DNA of 64,000 nt from Alphaproteobacteria bacterium (GTDB taxonomy: Bacteria; Pseudomonadota; Alphaproteobacteria; Sphingomonadales; Emcibacteraceae): assembly GCA_020446675.1 (NCBI GenBank), contig JAGREE010000005.1:1-64000 (forward strand), read 5' to 3'. The position numbers and the translations under genes are program-made. The notes under the pieces were generated by a model. It had not been told where the DNA came from. It was given only the letters and a program-made list of their open reading frames with translations, and ran no database searches. Shown here piece after piece: positions 29,466 through 38,586 of this stretch. How positions within the stretch are numbered: position 1 is the stretch's first letter; each line of letters starts with the position of its first letter.

Positions 29466-31820
29466 GTGATATCAAAAAAATATAAACTTATTAGTATCTG
29501 TTTAATTGCCTTATTTGCTCAATTTAATTTGGTAAGCTTGGTTAATGCGCAGGAAACAGCACTTCCTGAAGAGCCAGGTGTTATTATCTCAAGTGTTGAA
29601 GTGAACGGAAATCAACGGATTGAGAAAAGTACTATTGAGTCCTATCTTTTGATTAATATTGGCGATGCGTACACTGAGCAACTCGGAGATGCTTCTCTTA
29701 AACGTTTATATAATACTGGATTATTTTCAGATGTAGATGTTGGTCGTCGTGGCACGACACTGGTTGTTACTGTAGCCGAAAACCCGATCATCAACAGAAT
29801 TGTTTTCGAAGGCAACAAATATAAAGATGATGATGATTTATATGAAGAAATTCAATTGCGACCCCGGATTGTTTTCTCGCGAGCGAAAGTAAGAGCTGAT
29901 GTGCAGCGTATCCTCGAGATATACAGAAGAGGGGGACGATTTGCCGCTGCTGTTGATCCTAAAATTATTCAGCTTGATCAAAACAGGGTTAATTTGGTTT
30001 TTGAAATATCAGAAGGTGCGAAAAGTGTCATTGGTAAAATCAATTTCATGGGAAACAAGGTTTTTGATAATAATATTCTTCGTGAAAAAATGGCATCAGT
30101 CGAAAGCCGCTGGTGGAAATTCCTGGCTTCTGAAGACACATACGATCCAGACAGATTGAACTATGACAAGCAGTTGCTCAGGGATTTTTATCGAGAGCAA
30201 GGGTATGCGGATTTTAGAATAACGTCTGCTGTAGCAGAGCTTTCGCCAGATAAAAAATTCTTTTTTATAAATATCTCAGTAGAAGAAGGAGAACTTTACT
30301 CCTTTGGCGATATTTCCGTTGAAAGTGAAATTGAGGAGCTCGATCCTGAGATTCTCGTAAAGGCCATATATACCAAAAAAGGTCAACAGTATGATTCATC
30401 CGCTATTGATTCGTCAGTTGAGATTTTAACGGACATCGCTGGATTGAGAGGCTATGCCTTTGTTGACATTCGACCTCAAGTTAGACGTAATCGGGCTGAA
30501 CGAACAGTTGATATTGTATATGTAATTAATGAAACGCCACGAGTTTATGTAGAAGAAATAAAAATTATCGATAATGTCAGAACTCATGACAAAGTTATCA
30601 GGCGGGAATTAAATCTGGTTGAAGGGGATGCCTACAATTCTCAAAAGGTAAAAAGGTCTGAGATTAGGGTTCGTGCACTTCAATTCTTTAAAGAAGTTAC
30701 AATTGAACAGATTGAAGGATCGGCAGCTGACAAAACAGTTCTTGAAATAACGGTTGAGGAGCAGCCGACAGGAGAATTGACAGCTGGCCTTGGTTTTTCA
30801 AGTTATGAAGGATTGCTGGTCAATTTTAGTGTTGCGGAACGAAATTTACTTGGTAAAGGTCAATTCGTAAGACTTGGAGCTGATGTTTCAAAACGGCGTA
30901 AACAGGTGGAGTTAGGGTTTACCGAACCTTATTTTCTTAATAGAAGACTTGCTGTAGGAGCTGATATTTTCTTACGTGACGTTAACTTTATTGAAAGTGG
31001 ATTTAGACAGAAGACACTTGGAACTACGTTACGTACAGGGTTTCCACTAACTGAATATATAATTATGAGCTTTTCTTATGGGCTTACAAAAGATACTGTT
31101 CTAACCAGTTTCTTTACTGAAAGTCCTTATATAAGGGGTAATAATGGTGAATATATTACTTCTTTCATTAGTTATGGTATTTCATATAATTCACTTGATT
31201 ATCCTCAAAAGCCAAATAGGGGTCAACTATTCACGGTAAATCAGGAAGTTGCAGGACTAGGTGGTAACGAGAAATATATTAGAACGACTGCTAAATATGA
31301 CTTTTATTATCCAATATATAAAACTTGGGTATTTAATATTAGTGCCGAAGGTGGGCATATTGAGGGTTTAGGAAAAGACATTAGATTAAATAAAAGATTT
31401 TTCCTAGGAAACCCAAAAATTCGTGGTTTTAAAGAAGCAGGGTTAGGACCTAGAGAATGGAGAGAAGGTTTCACTGAATTATATTCGGGTTATACCCTTG
31501 GCGGGAACACCTATTATACCACTAAAGCGGAGTTGTTTATTCCGCTTGGCGGAGGAGCAAGAGACCTTGGAATTGAAGCAAGTGCATATGTGGATGCAGG
31601 AGCCTTGTTTAATGTCGATGCAGAAGATAGTTTGACCTCAGCAGCAGGCGTGGTATATAGCAAGCTTGGAGATACACCAACACCGAGGGTATCTGTAGGA
31701 ATAGGTTTCTCATGGGCGTCACCTTTTGGTCCATTTAGAATTGATTTGGCCAAAGCAATCAGAAGTCAACCAAGCGATGAAACGGAGTTTTTCCAATTTA
31801 ATGTCGGAACGAGATTTTAA
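29466..31820 (+). CDS. bamA: Outer membrane protein assembly factor BamA
   Basis: Central component of the machine that folds beta-barrel proteins into the outer membrane (784 aa). A signal peptide ends near residue 28 (VNAQ), about five POTRA domains fill roughly residues 37-425, and a 16-strand barrel follows to the C-terminal Phe (NVGTRF). The lid-loop type motif KIRGF is seen at PKIRGFKEAG. The start is GTG at 29466 with AAGGTAAG upstream. In most alphaproteobacteria lpxD follows; here it is a Skp-like gene. Confidence 0.96.
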   Translation: MISKKYKLISICLIALFAQFNLVSLVNAQETALPEEPGVIISSVEVNGNQRIEKSTIESYLLINIGDAYTEQLGDASLKRLYNTGLFSDVDVGRRGTTLVVTVAENPIINRIVFEGNKYKDDDDLYEEIQLRPRIVFSRAKVRADVQRILEIYRRGGRFAAAVDPKIIQLDQNRVNLVFEISEGAKSVIGKINFMGNKVFDNNILREKMASVESRWWKFLASEDTYDPDRLNYDKQLLRDFYREQGYADFRITSAVAELSPDKKFFFINISVEEGELYSFGDISVESEIEELDPEILVKAIYTKKGQQYDSSAIDSSVEILTDIAGLRGYAFVDIRPQVRRNRAERTVDIVYVINETPRVYVEEIKIIDNVRTHDKVIRRELNLVEGDAYNSQKVKRSEIRVRALQFFKEVTIEQIEGSAADKTVLEITVEEQPTGELTAGLGFSSYEGLLVNFSVAERNLLGKGQFVRLGADVSKRRKQVELGFTEPYFLNRRLAVGADIFLRDVNFIESGFRQKTLGTTLRTGFPLTEYIIMSFSYGLTKDTVLTSFFTESPYIRGNNGEYITSFISYGISYNSLDYPQKPNRGQLFTVNQEVAGLGGNEKYIRTTAKYDFYYPIYKTWVFNISAEGGHIEGLGKDIRLNKRFFLGNPKIRGFKEAGLGPREWREGFTELYSGYTLGGNTYYTTKAELFIPLGGGARDLGIEASAYVDAGALFNVDAEDSLTSAAGVVYSKLGDTPTPRVSVGIGFSWASPFGPFRIDLAKAIRSQPSDETEFFQFNVGTRF

Positions 31821-31821
31821 A

Positions 31822-32436
31822 ATGAATAATATTATGAATGTAAAAAATATATCAATTGCACTGCTTACAATGCTGACAGTGTTTTTAGTAAACAACGTGG
31901 CATTTTCGCAAGAAATACCTGTGGCAAAAATCATCGTGATTGATAACAGGGTCATCAGCACAAATGCTGCCGTAGCCAAAGATATAAACAGACAAACTGC
32001 ACAAATTAAAGCAACGATGGAAGCAGAACTCCAGACAAAGGAAAATGCTTTAAGAGCTGAACAGGAAGATTTAAAAACAAAAATCAATATTATTCCACAA
32101 GAATCATATAACCAGTTGCAGCAGGCCTTTCAGGTAAAGGTTAATCAATATCAGCAGGAAGTGCAGATTAAGAGTCGTCAGCTCGAAACAGCGATCGTGA
32201 ATGCAAATAATGCCATTGAAAGAGAATTAAAACCCATTTTACAAAAAATTCTAAAAGATACTGGTGCAACAATGATGTTGGATAAAAATCTGATCAGAGA
32301 ACAAATTCCTGGTCTTGATGTAACCACAAGAGTTATTGAACAGTTAGATTTGGTAATGCCTTCAACCACAGTGTCTCTGCCGCCGCTTCCTGAAGCAGCA
32401 CCAGCAGCGGGTGCTGCGGCCCCGCAAGAGAATTAA
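31822..32436 (+). CDS. OmpH/Skp family periplasmic chaperone
   Basis: Holdase-type chaperone that escorts unfolded outer-membrane proteins to BamA (204 aa). Signal peptide to about residue 28 (VAFSQ), then KIIVIDNRVI, typical of the OmpH start, two long coiled-coil tentacle helices (about 45-145) and the GATMMLDKNLI strand. A Pro/Ala-rich tail ends the protein. The ATG at 31822 is one base after the bamA stop; an in-frame ATG at 31726 inside bamA would spoil the signal peptide. A terminator follows. Confidence 0.88.
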   Translation: MNNIMNVKNISIALLTMLTVFLVNNVAFSQEIPVAKIIVIDNRVISTNAAVAKDINRQTAQIKATMEAELQTKENALRAEQEDLKTKINIIPQESYNQLQQAFQVKVNQYQQEVQIKSRQLETAIVNANNAIERELKPILQKILKDTGATMMLDKNLIREQIPGLDVTTRVIEQLDLVMPSTTVSLPPLPEAAPAAGAAAPQEN

Positions 32437-32452
32437 AAAATACATATCTGAA

Positions 32453-32482
32453 GAAAAAACCTGTCATTTATGGCAGGTTTTT
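32453..32482 (+). terminator. Rho-independent terminator after bamA-skp
   Basis: AAAACCTGTC and GGCAGGTTTT form a stem of about 10 bp with one G-U pair and a loop of about 6 nt, followed by a run of eight T. Confidence 0.88.
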
Positions 32483-32558
32483 TTTATTGAGGCTTTTAAA
32501 TTTTTTTCGAGCTTATTATACTGGTCTAAACAATAATTATAATGGAAGATCAATAATT

Positions 32559-33011
32559 ATGTCTCTCGAGAAAGTTGATGATATTGACACTAATAAAATT
32601 AAGGAATTAATTCCCCATCGCTACCCTATGCTACTGGTAGACAGATTGTGCGACATTAATCCTGGCGAAAGTGCAGTTGGGAAAAAAGCTGTCACAATAA
32701 ATGAGCCGTTTTTTCAAGGGCATTTTCCTGAAAAACCTGTGATGCCTGGTGTGTTGATTGTTGAGTCTATGGCGCAGACTGCTGCCGCTCTGGTTATGCT
32801 TAGTCTGGGTGAAGATGCAAAAGGTAAACTGGTTTATTTTATGTCAATTGATGGCGCGAAATTCAGAAAGCCAGTAGAGCCAGGTGATATGCTGGAGCTT
32901 CATGTTCAGAAAGAACAAAGTCGTAGAAATATCTGGCGTTTCTCAGCCCAGGGAAAAGTGGATGGTGCTGTTGTCGCCGAAGCCACATTTACAGCAATGA
33001 TAGCGAACTGA
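32559..33011 (+). CDS. fabZ: 3-Hydroxyacyl-[acyl-carrier-protein] dehydratase FabZ
   Basis: Hot-dog-fold dehydratase of type II fatty-acid synthesis (150 aa). Catalytic H55 lies in QGHFPEKPVMPGV and E69 in VESMAQ; the LIPHRYPMLLVDR start is typical. I chose ATG 32559 (MSLEKVDD), as an in-frame ATG at 32487 would begin inside the terminator tail. In most alphaproteobacteria fabZ lies between lpxD and lpxA; neither is here. A TATTATAC at about 32513-32520 may be part of its promoter. Confidence 0.95.
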   Translation: MSLEKVDDIDTNKIKELIPHRYPMLLVDRLCDINPGESAVGKKAVTINEPFFQGHFPEKPVMPGVLIVESMAQTAAALVMLSLGEDAKGKLVYFMSIDGAKFRKPVEPGDMLELHVQKEQSRRNIWRFSAQGKVDGAVVAEATFTAMIAN

Positions 33012-33017
33012 TGATCA

Positions 33018-33416
33018 ATGACTGAACATTTTAAAATGCTCCATACAATGATCCGGGTAAAAGACCTGGATAAATCTATTGCATTTTATTGCAATTTTTT
33101 AAAAATGAAATTGCTAAGAAAAAAGGATTACCCGGAAGGTAAATTTACATTGGCCTTTGTCGGTTATGGAGACGAGGAAAATAATACTGTCGTCGAATTA
33201 ACGTATAACTGGGACAGGGAAGAGGGGTATGACCTGGGCAATGGTTTTGGTCATCTCGCTCTGGGTGTGCCGGATATATATAAAACCTGTGAAGAGCTTG
33301 AAAGTGCAGGCATCGAAATACCGAGACCACCTGGCCCTATGAAACACGGTAAGACGGTAATTGCCTTTATTAAAGACCCAGACGGATATATGATTGAACT
33401 CATAGAGAAGAAATAA
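33018..33416 (+). CDS. gloA: Lactoylglutathione lyase (glyoxalase I)
   Basis: Converts the methylglyoxal-glutathione hemithioacetal to S-lactoylglutathione (132 aa). The two vicinal-oxygen-chelate modules carry the expected metal ligands H9, E60, H79 and E127, and the RKKDYPEGKFTLAFVGYG and ELTYNWD segments are typical of the Ni-type short enzyme. It starts 6 nt after fabZ, probably in one transcript, and is followed by a bidirectional terminator shared with gltA. Confidence 0.93.
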   Translation: MTEHFKMLHTMIRVKDLDKSIAFYCNFLKMKLLRKKDYPEGKFTLAFVGYGDEENNTVVELTYNWDREEGYDLGNGFGHLALGVPDIYKTCEELESAGIEIPRPPGPMKHGKTVIAFIKDPDGYMIELIEKK

Positions 33417-33446
33417 AAAAACCCGGCATTTAAAAGCCGGGTTTTC
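33414..33446. terminator. Bidirectional terminator between gloA and gltA
   Basis: ACCCGGC (33421-33427) and GCCGGGT (33436-33442) form a perfect 7-bp stem with an 8-nt loop. A run of A precedes it and TTTTCTTTTT follows it, so it fits both the converging gloA (+) and gltA (-) transcripts. Confidence 0.9.
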
Positions 33447-33466
33447 TTTTTGAATTAAATTACTGT

Positions 33467-34780
33467 TTAGCGTTTATCAATGCTCACATACTGGCGTTCA
33501 CTTTCACCAATAAAGAGTTGACGTGGACGACCGATTTTCTGGGTAGGATCTTCAATCATTTCGCTCCACTGTGATACCCAGCCAACTGTACGGGCAAGTG
33601 CAAACAACACTGTAAACATTTCAGTCGGGAAGCCCATGGCTTTAAGAATGATACCAGAATAGAAGTCCACATTAGGATAAAGTTTCTTTTCAATGAAATA
33701 TGGATCTTCAAGAGCAATACGCTCAAGTTCCTTTGCCACTTCAAGGAGCGGATCATTTATACCAAGCTCGCCAAGCACTTCATTGGCGGCCTGTTGAAGA
33801 ACTTTGGCACGTGGATCAAAGTTTTTATAAACGCGGTGCCCAAATCCCATAAGACGGAAAGGATCGTTCTTATCCTTAGCTTTATCAATATATTCAGGAA
33901 TTCTGTCAACAGTCCCAATTTCACTAAGCATTTTAAGGCAGGCTTCATTTGCACCGCCGTGAGCAGGACCCCAAAGGGAAGCAATACCAGCCGCAATACA
34001 GGCAAATGGATTTGCACCAGATGATCCGGCAAGGCGCACGGTTGAGGTTGATGCATTTTGTTCATGATCAGCATGCAGAATAAAGATTTTATCCATGGCG
34101 TTGGCCAGGATCGGATTTACTTTATATTCTTCACAACTTGGAACGCCAAAAGTCATGTAAAGAAAGTTTTCTGCATAATTAAGGTCATTACGGGGATAAA
34201 CGAATGGCTGACCAATTGAATATTTGTAAGTCATCGCCGCAATCGTTGGGATTTTAGCAATCAGTCGGTTAGAAGCCACCTTGCGTTGTTCTGGATCGTT
34301 AATATCTGTGCTGTCATGATAGAAAGCTGACATTGCGCCAACAACACCACACATAATAGCCATCGGATGAGCATCGCGGCGGAAACCACCAAAGAATTTG
34401 CTAAGTTGTTCATGAACCATTGTATGATAGGTAATGGCATGTTTGAACTCTTCATCCTGCTGTTTGTTTGGAAGTTCCCCATTTAACAACAAATATGCGA
34501 CTTCAAGAAAATCACTTTTTTCAGCGAGCTGGTCAATCGGATATCCACGATAAAGCAATTCACCTTTATCGCCATCAATATAGGTAATGGCACTTTCACA
34601 GCTGGCTGTTGAAGTAAAGCCGGGATCAAATGTGAACATGCCGGTATCACGGTAAAGTGTACGGATATCTATGACATCTGGTCCAGTTGAGCCACCGTAT
34701 ATTGGCAGTTCAAAAGTATTTCCGCGAACTGTTAATGAGGCCGTATCTGATGCCACAGTTTTTTTATATTTTTCTTCCAT
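33467..34780 (-). CDS. gltA: Citrate synthase
   Basis: Condenses acetyl-CoA and oxaloacetate at the entry of the citric-acid cycle (437 aa, type II hexameric length). Catalytic motifs are present: [24 protein letters not shown] and [15 protein letters not shown], plus the RPRQLFIGE end. The N-terminal small domain (about 1-60) and the FTSTASCES segment match the NADH-regulated Gram-negative type. It lies downstream of gltX on the same strand, 126 nt apart, with a hairpin in its leader. In many alphaproteobacteria lpxB is its neighbour; here it is a glyoxalase gene. Confidence 0.97.
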   Translation of the reverse strand: MEEKYKKTVASDTASLTVRGNTFELPIYGGSTGPDVIDIRTLYRDTGMFTFDPGFTSTASCESAITYIDGDKGELLYRGYPIDQLAEKSDFLEVAYLLLNGELPNKQQDEEFKHAITYHTMVHEQLSKFFGGFRRDAHPMAIMCGVVGAMSAFYHDSTDINDPEQRKVASNRLIAKIPTIAAMTYKYSIGQPFVYPRNDLNYAENFLYMTFGVPSCEEYKVNPILANAMDKIFILHADHEQNASTSTVRLAGSSGANPFACIAAGIASLWGPAHGGANEACLKMLSEIGTVDRIPEYIDKAKDKNDPFRLMGFGHRVYKNFDPRAKVLQQAANEVLGELGINDPLLEVAKELERIALEDPYFIEKKLYPNVDFYSGIILKAMGFPTEMFTVLFALARTVGWVSQWSEMIEDPTQKIGRPRQLFIGESERQYVSIDKR

Positions 34781-34806
34781 ATGTCTCCATCCTTTTCGTA
34801 TTTTGC

Positions 34807-34838
34807 AAGTTTTAAAAGACAGTTGCCTCTTAAAACTT
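34807..34838 (-). promoter_or_regulatory. Hairpin in the gltA leader
   Basis: On the minus strand, AAGTTTTAAGAGG (34838-34826) pairs with TCTTTTAAAACTT (34819-34807) around a 6-nt loop: 13 pairs including two or more G-U. It ends 26 nt before the gltA ATG. There is no T run. It could influence mRNA stability or translation. Confidence 0.4.
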
Positions 34839-34873
34839 CTATTTATGAGTTTCTATACACTGTTTTCTTAAAC

Positions 34874-34906
34874 AAATTGTTTATTTTTTGTGAAATTAAA
34901 CAATTT
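34874..34906 (-). terminator. Weak AT-rich hairpin after gltX
   Basis: AAATTGTTTA and TAAACAATTT make a perfect 10-bp inverted repeat with a 13-nt loop directly after the gltX stop. The stem is almost all A-T and there is no long T run on the minus strand, so termination would be weak. Confidence 0.3.
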
Positions 34907-36310
34907 TTACATCTGGTCTTTAATCCTCGCCATGCTTTCGTTTTTTCCAAGCCAGTCCAGTACTTCTGAAATGCCTGGTGATACGTTACTGCCTGTTAAT
35001 GCTGCTCTAAGTGGCTGGGCCACTTTGCCAAATCCAATTTCTTCCTTTTCAACAAAATTCTCTATGGTTTTTTGTAAATTTTCCCGGTTCCAATCTGATA
35101 TATTTTCAAGTGCATAATATATTTTGCTTAATATCGGTTTTGCCTCATCACCAAGTGATTTCATTGCTTTTGGTAAAATATCCAGCGGCCGTTCAGCGAA
35201 TAGGAATAAGGCACTTTCAGCCAGGTCAATCAAATTCTTTGCCCTGTTTTTAAGTTCGCTCAAGGCTTTAAGAAGTGTTTCTTGCTCAACTTCTGTCAGT
35301 TGGCGATTAAGCTTACTTTCAAGAAACGGCAGGCATCCTTCAAACAGAGTCTGATCACTTGCGGTTTCGCGCATGTAGATGCCGTTTAAATTTTCAAGTT
35401 TATTAAAATCAAATCTTGAAGGTGACTTACCAATTGCATCCAGATCAAACCACTCAATAGCCTGTTTTTCTGAAATAACTTCGTCATCGCCGTGTGCCCA
35501 GCCTAATCTGAGCAGGTAATTTTTTAAGGCATCAGGAAGATACCCCATATCACGGTAAGCATCAACCCCAAGAGCGCCGTGGCGTTTTGAAAGTTTCGCT
35601 CCGTCCTGCCCATGAATGAGGGGAATATGCGCATATTCCGGCAGGTCCCATCCAATTGCATTGATCAGTTGTGCCTGTCTAGCTGCATTGGTTAAATGAT
35701 CATCACCACGTATAATATGTGTAACGCCCATATCATGATCATCAACTACGACAGAAAGCATATAGGTTGGCGTCCCGTCCGCGCGAAGCAGGATCATATC
35801 ATCAAGCTCTTTATTCTTTACCGTAACATTACCCTGAACGTGATCTTTGATGATAATTTCACCGTCTTTGGGGGCTTTAAAGCGAATAACGGGCGCGATA
35901 TCCTTGGGGCCATCGGCCGGGTCACGGTCCCGCCAGCGCCCGTCATAGCCAAGGGGCAATCCCTTTGCTTTTGCTGTTTCACGCATTTCTGCCAGTTCCT
36001 CTTTCGAGCAATAGCATTTATAAGCTTTTCCCTGTGCAAGCAGTTGATGAGCGACCTCAGCATGGCGTTCACGATAATCATATTGGAAAATAATTTCGCC
36101 GTCCGCTTTAAGGCCAAGCCAGTTCAAACCATCAAAGATTGCATCCACGGCTTCCTGTGTTGACCGCTGGCGATCTGTATCTTCGATCCGAATTCTAAAG
36201 TCACCACCATGATGACGTGTAAACAGCCAGTTAAACAGGGCCGTTCTGGCGCCACCTATGTGTAAAAATCCCGTTGGCGAGGGGGCAAATCGTGTCACTA
36301 CTTTCTTCAT
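34907..36310 (-). CDS. gltX: Glutamyl-tRNA synthetase
   Basis: Class I synthetase charging tRNA-Glu (467 aa). The HIGH-type motif appears in TRFAPSPTGFLHIGGARTA and the KMSKS-type motif as KLSKRHG; the zinc-region CYCSKEELAEMRE is visible. Many alphaproteobacteria have two GltX enzymes, one charging tRNA-Gln indirectly; specificity cannot be told from sequence here. It is transcribed divergently from comEC and upstream of gltA, an order common in the group. Confidence 0.96.
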   Translation of the reverse strand: MKKVVTRFAPSPTGFLHIGGARTALFNWLFTRHHGGDFRIRIEDTDRQRSTQEAVDAIFDGLNWLGLKADGEIIFQYDYRERHAEVAHQLLAQGKAYKCYCSKEELAEMRETAKAKGLPLGYDGRWRDRDPADGPKDIAPVIRFKAPKDGEIIIKDHVQGNVTVKNKELDDMILLRADGTPTYMLSVVVDDHDMGVTHIIRGDDHLTNAARQAQLINAIGWDLPEYAHIPLIHGQDGAKLSKRHGALGVDAYRDMGYLPDALKNYLLRLGWAHGDDEVISEKQAIEWFDLDAIGKSPSRFDFNKLENLNGIYMRETASDQTLFEGCLPFLESKLNRQLTEVEQETLLKALSELKNRAKNLIDLAESALFLFAERPLDILPKAMKSLGDEAKPILSKIYYALENISDWNRENLQKTIENFVEKEEIGFGKVAQPLRAALTGSNVSPGISEVLDWLGKNESMARIKDQM

Positions 36311-36522
36311 TTGACTGTTTATGAAGCTCCGGTAAGATTAAATCTTGAATTTACGCAGTGACTCGTTTGAAATTCACATGATTGTGCTCAAATGATATAA
36401 ATACCAACACTGCTTGATTTTGTTGAGTTTTTACTAGCATACTATCCAGTCAGAATGGAAGCTTTTTTATTAATTATTTTAGATTTTTTGGGGGATACAA
36501 AATTCTAAAGCTTACAGAAAAG

Positions 36523-38586
36523 TTGAGGGAAGCATTTTTCCGGGAACATGAACAATATTTGCTGGTTGTGCCCGTCCTGCTGGCGCTTGGGATTGGTTTT
36601 TATTTTTCATATAATCTTGAAATTAATTTTATTTATCAGCTTATCTTTTTGACCGTTTTAGGGATATTTTTTTTCTTAATCCGTAAGCAGTTTCCTTTTG
36701 CAAAATATATTCTTCTTTCCATAATCTTTATTAGTGCGGGATATTCACTTGCAAACTATCGTGTATTATCCCTTGCAACAGTCACACTTGAAAAAGAACT
36801 AAGTCCCACCAGTGTTACCGGCATAGTTCATAAAGTACATCTTTATGAAGATGGTAAAATCAGATTGACACTAAAGAATCCTGAAATCAGAAGGGTGGAG
36901 CCGCTTGATCTGGTCAACATTAAAGTCAATAAATTTACGGATATGCCCTATCCAGGGGATAAAGTCAGAATAAGAGCAGGATTAATGCCCCCGCCCGGAC
37001 CATCCATGCCGGGAGATTATGATTATGCAAGACAAGTCTGGTTTCAGGGGTTAAGTGCAGTTGGCTATGCGGTATCTGATTTGGAAATATTGGAAAAAAA
37101 TAGCGGTATAAAAGCATCATTCAACCAGTTAAGGCAGCAAATGGCTGAGCGGATCAGGTCTGAATTGCCCGGGGAGGCCGGGACATTGGCCGCGGCCCTG
37201 ATTACAGGAATTAGAGGCGGCATGCCGGAAAATCTGGCAGAAGCCATGAGAAATGCCGGACTTGCCCACCTGCTGGCGATATCCGGGCTTCATATGGGAC
37301 TTCTTTGTGGCGTTGTGTTTTTTATGTCAAGAATGTTGCTGGCCTTGTCACCGACCCTTACCCTTAATTATCCGATTAAAAAATGGTCGGCGGTCATCGC
37401 GTCTTTGGCGGGGCTTGGATATCTGTTTATCAGTGGAGCATCCATTCCAACGGTACGTGCCTTTATAATGGTTATAATCGTATTCATTGGGGTATTAACG
37501 GACCGGAAAGCCATTTCATTAAGATTGGTGGCAATTGCTGCTACATTTATTCTTGTTACAACACCTGAAGCTTTAATCGGGGTCAGTTTTCAGATGTCAT
37601 TTGCCGCTGTGGTCGCACTGGTGGTTGTATTTGAACGCTTCGGCAATGATTTTTTAAAGCGCTTTCGCAGTGATAGTGGGTTAAGACAAAAAATACTCTT
37701 ATTTATTATTGGTAGCCTTTTTACGTCATTGGTTTCAGAACTCGCCATTGCCCCTTTTGCCCTATATCATTTTAACAAAATTGTATTGTTTGGCCTGCTC
37801 GCCAATCTCATTGCCATGCCGGTGATGGGGTCATGGGTCATGCCGTGCATTGTCGCAACCCTGGTCTTGATGCCGTTTGGGATTGAGAAAATAGCCTTGA
37901 TCCCGATGTCCTGGGGACTTGAAGTGATAATGAGAACGGCATATTGGGTATCAAACCTTCCCGGGGCGACACTTGAAATTCCAGCGATCAGTTTAAAGGC
38001 GCTTGTCTTTCTGGTCATTGGCACTTTGTGGTTTGGGATCTGGCGGCTAAAATGGCGTTATGCCGGTATTCCGGTAATGATTTATGGTATTTATCTGGCC
38101 GTTGGTTATGTCCGCCCCGATATTTTAATTGATAATGCCGGAAAAACCATTGCCCTTCGCGGTGAAGATGACAGCCTGAGCCTGTCCCGCACAAATGGCA
38201 GCCGTATAGTGCGTGAACGCTGGCAGCAGCGATATGGCTTAACCGGAATTTCAAGATGGGACTATGAAAGCTTTGCCCCTGAAAATGCAGCGGGCAGGGA
38301 GCTTTCCTGTGATGCGTTCAGCTGTCTTTACCGCCCGGAAAGAACCGACCATATGCTGATTTCACTGGTTCAAAATGAACTGGCTTTACCGGAAGACTGT
38401 CAAAATGCTGATATAATTATAAGTTTGGTGCCCGTCGAAATAAGCTGCCCGGCCGATGTGGTCCTTGACCGCTGGGATTTTTACCATAATGGCGGTTATG
38501 CGATTTGGCTTCCTGATGAAGGAGGAGGACAGGTAAAAATGATCAACGTAAAGGAAAGCCGGGGTCTTTACCCCTGGGTGCATTAA
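36523..38586 (+). CDS. comEC: ComEC/Rec2 family DNA-uptake membrane channel
   Basis: Predicted inner-membrane channel for DNA import during natural transformation (687 aa). An N-terminal DUF4131 region with helices and an OB-like soluble part (residues about 1-200) is followed by the Competence domain (about 220-500), with the typical GLAHLLAISGLHMGLL and SGASIPTVRAF motifs and around ten helices. The C-terminal metallo-beta-lactamase domain of longer ComEC proteins is missing; only about 150 unrelated residues follow, as usual in alphaproteobacteria. The best start is TTG at 36523, without a strong ribosome site. Its stop overlaps that of the convergent gene by 4 nt. Confidence 0.88.
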   Translation: MREAFFREHEQYLLVVPVLLALGIGFYFSYNLEINFIYQLIFLTVLGIFFFLIRKQFPFAKYILLSIIFISAGYSLANYRVLSLATVTLEKELSPTSVTGIVHKVHLYEDGKIRLTLKNPEIRRVEPLDLVNIKVNKFTDMPYPGDKVRIRAGLMPPPGPSMPGDYDYARQVWFQGLSAVGYAVSDLEILEKNSGIKASFNQLRQQMAERIRSELPGEAGTLAAALITGIRGGMPENLAEAMRNAGLAHLLAISGLHMGLLCGVVFFMSRMLLALSPTLTLNYPIKKWSAVIASLAGLGYLFISGASIPTVRAFIMVIIVFIGVLTDRKAISLRLVAIAATFILVTTPEALIGVSFQMSFAAVVALVVVFERFGNDFLKRFRSDSGLRQKILLFIIGSLFTSLVSELAIAPFALYHFNKIVLFGLLANLIAMPVMGSWVMPCIVATLVLMPFGIEKIALIPMSWGLEVIMRTAYWVSNLPGATLEIPAISLKALVFLVIGTLWFGIWRLKWRYAGIPVMIYGIYLAVGYVRPDILIDNAGKTIALRGEDDSLSLSRTNGSRIVRERWQQRYGLTGISRWDYESFAPENAAGRELSCDAFSCLYRPERTDHMLISLVQNELALPEDCQNADIIISLVPVEISCPADVVLDRWDFYHNGGYAIWLPDEGGGQVKMINVKESRGLYPWVH

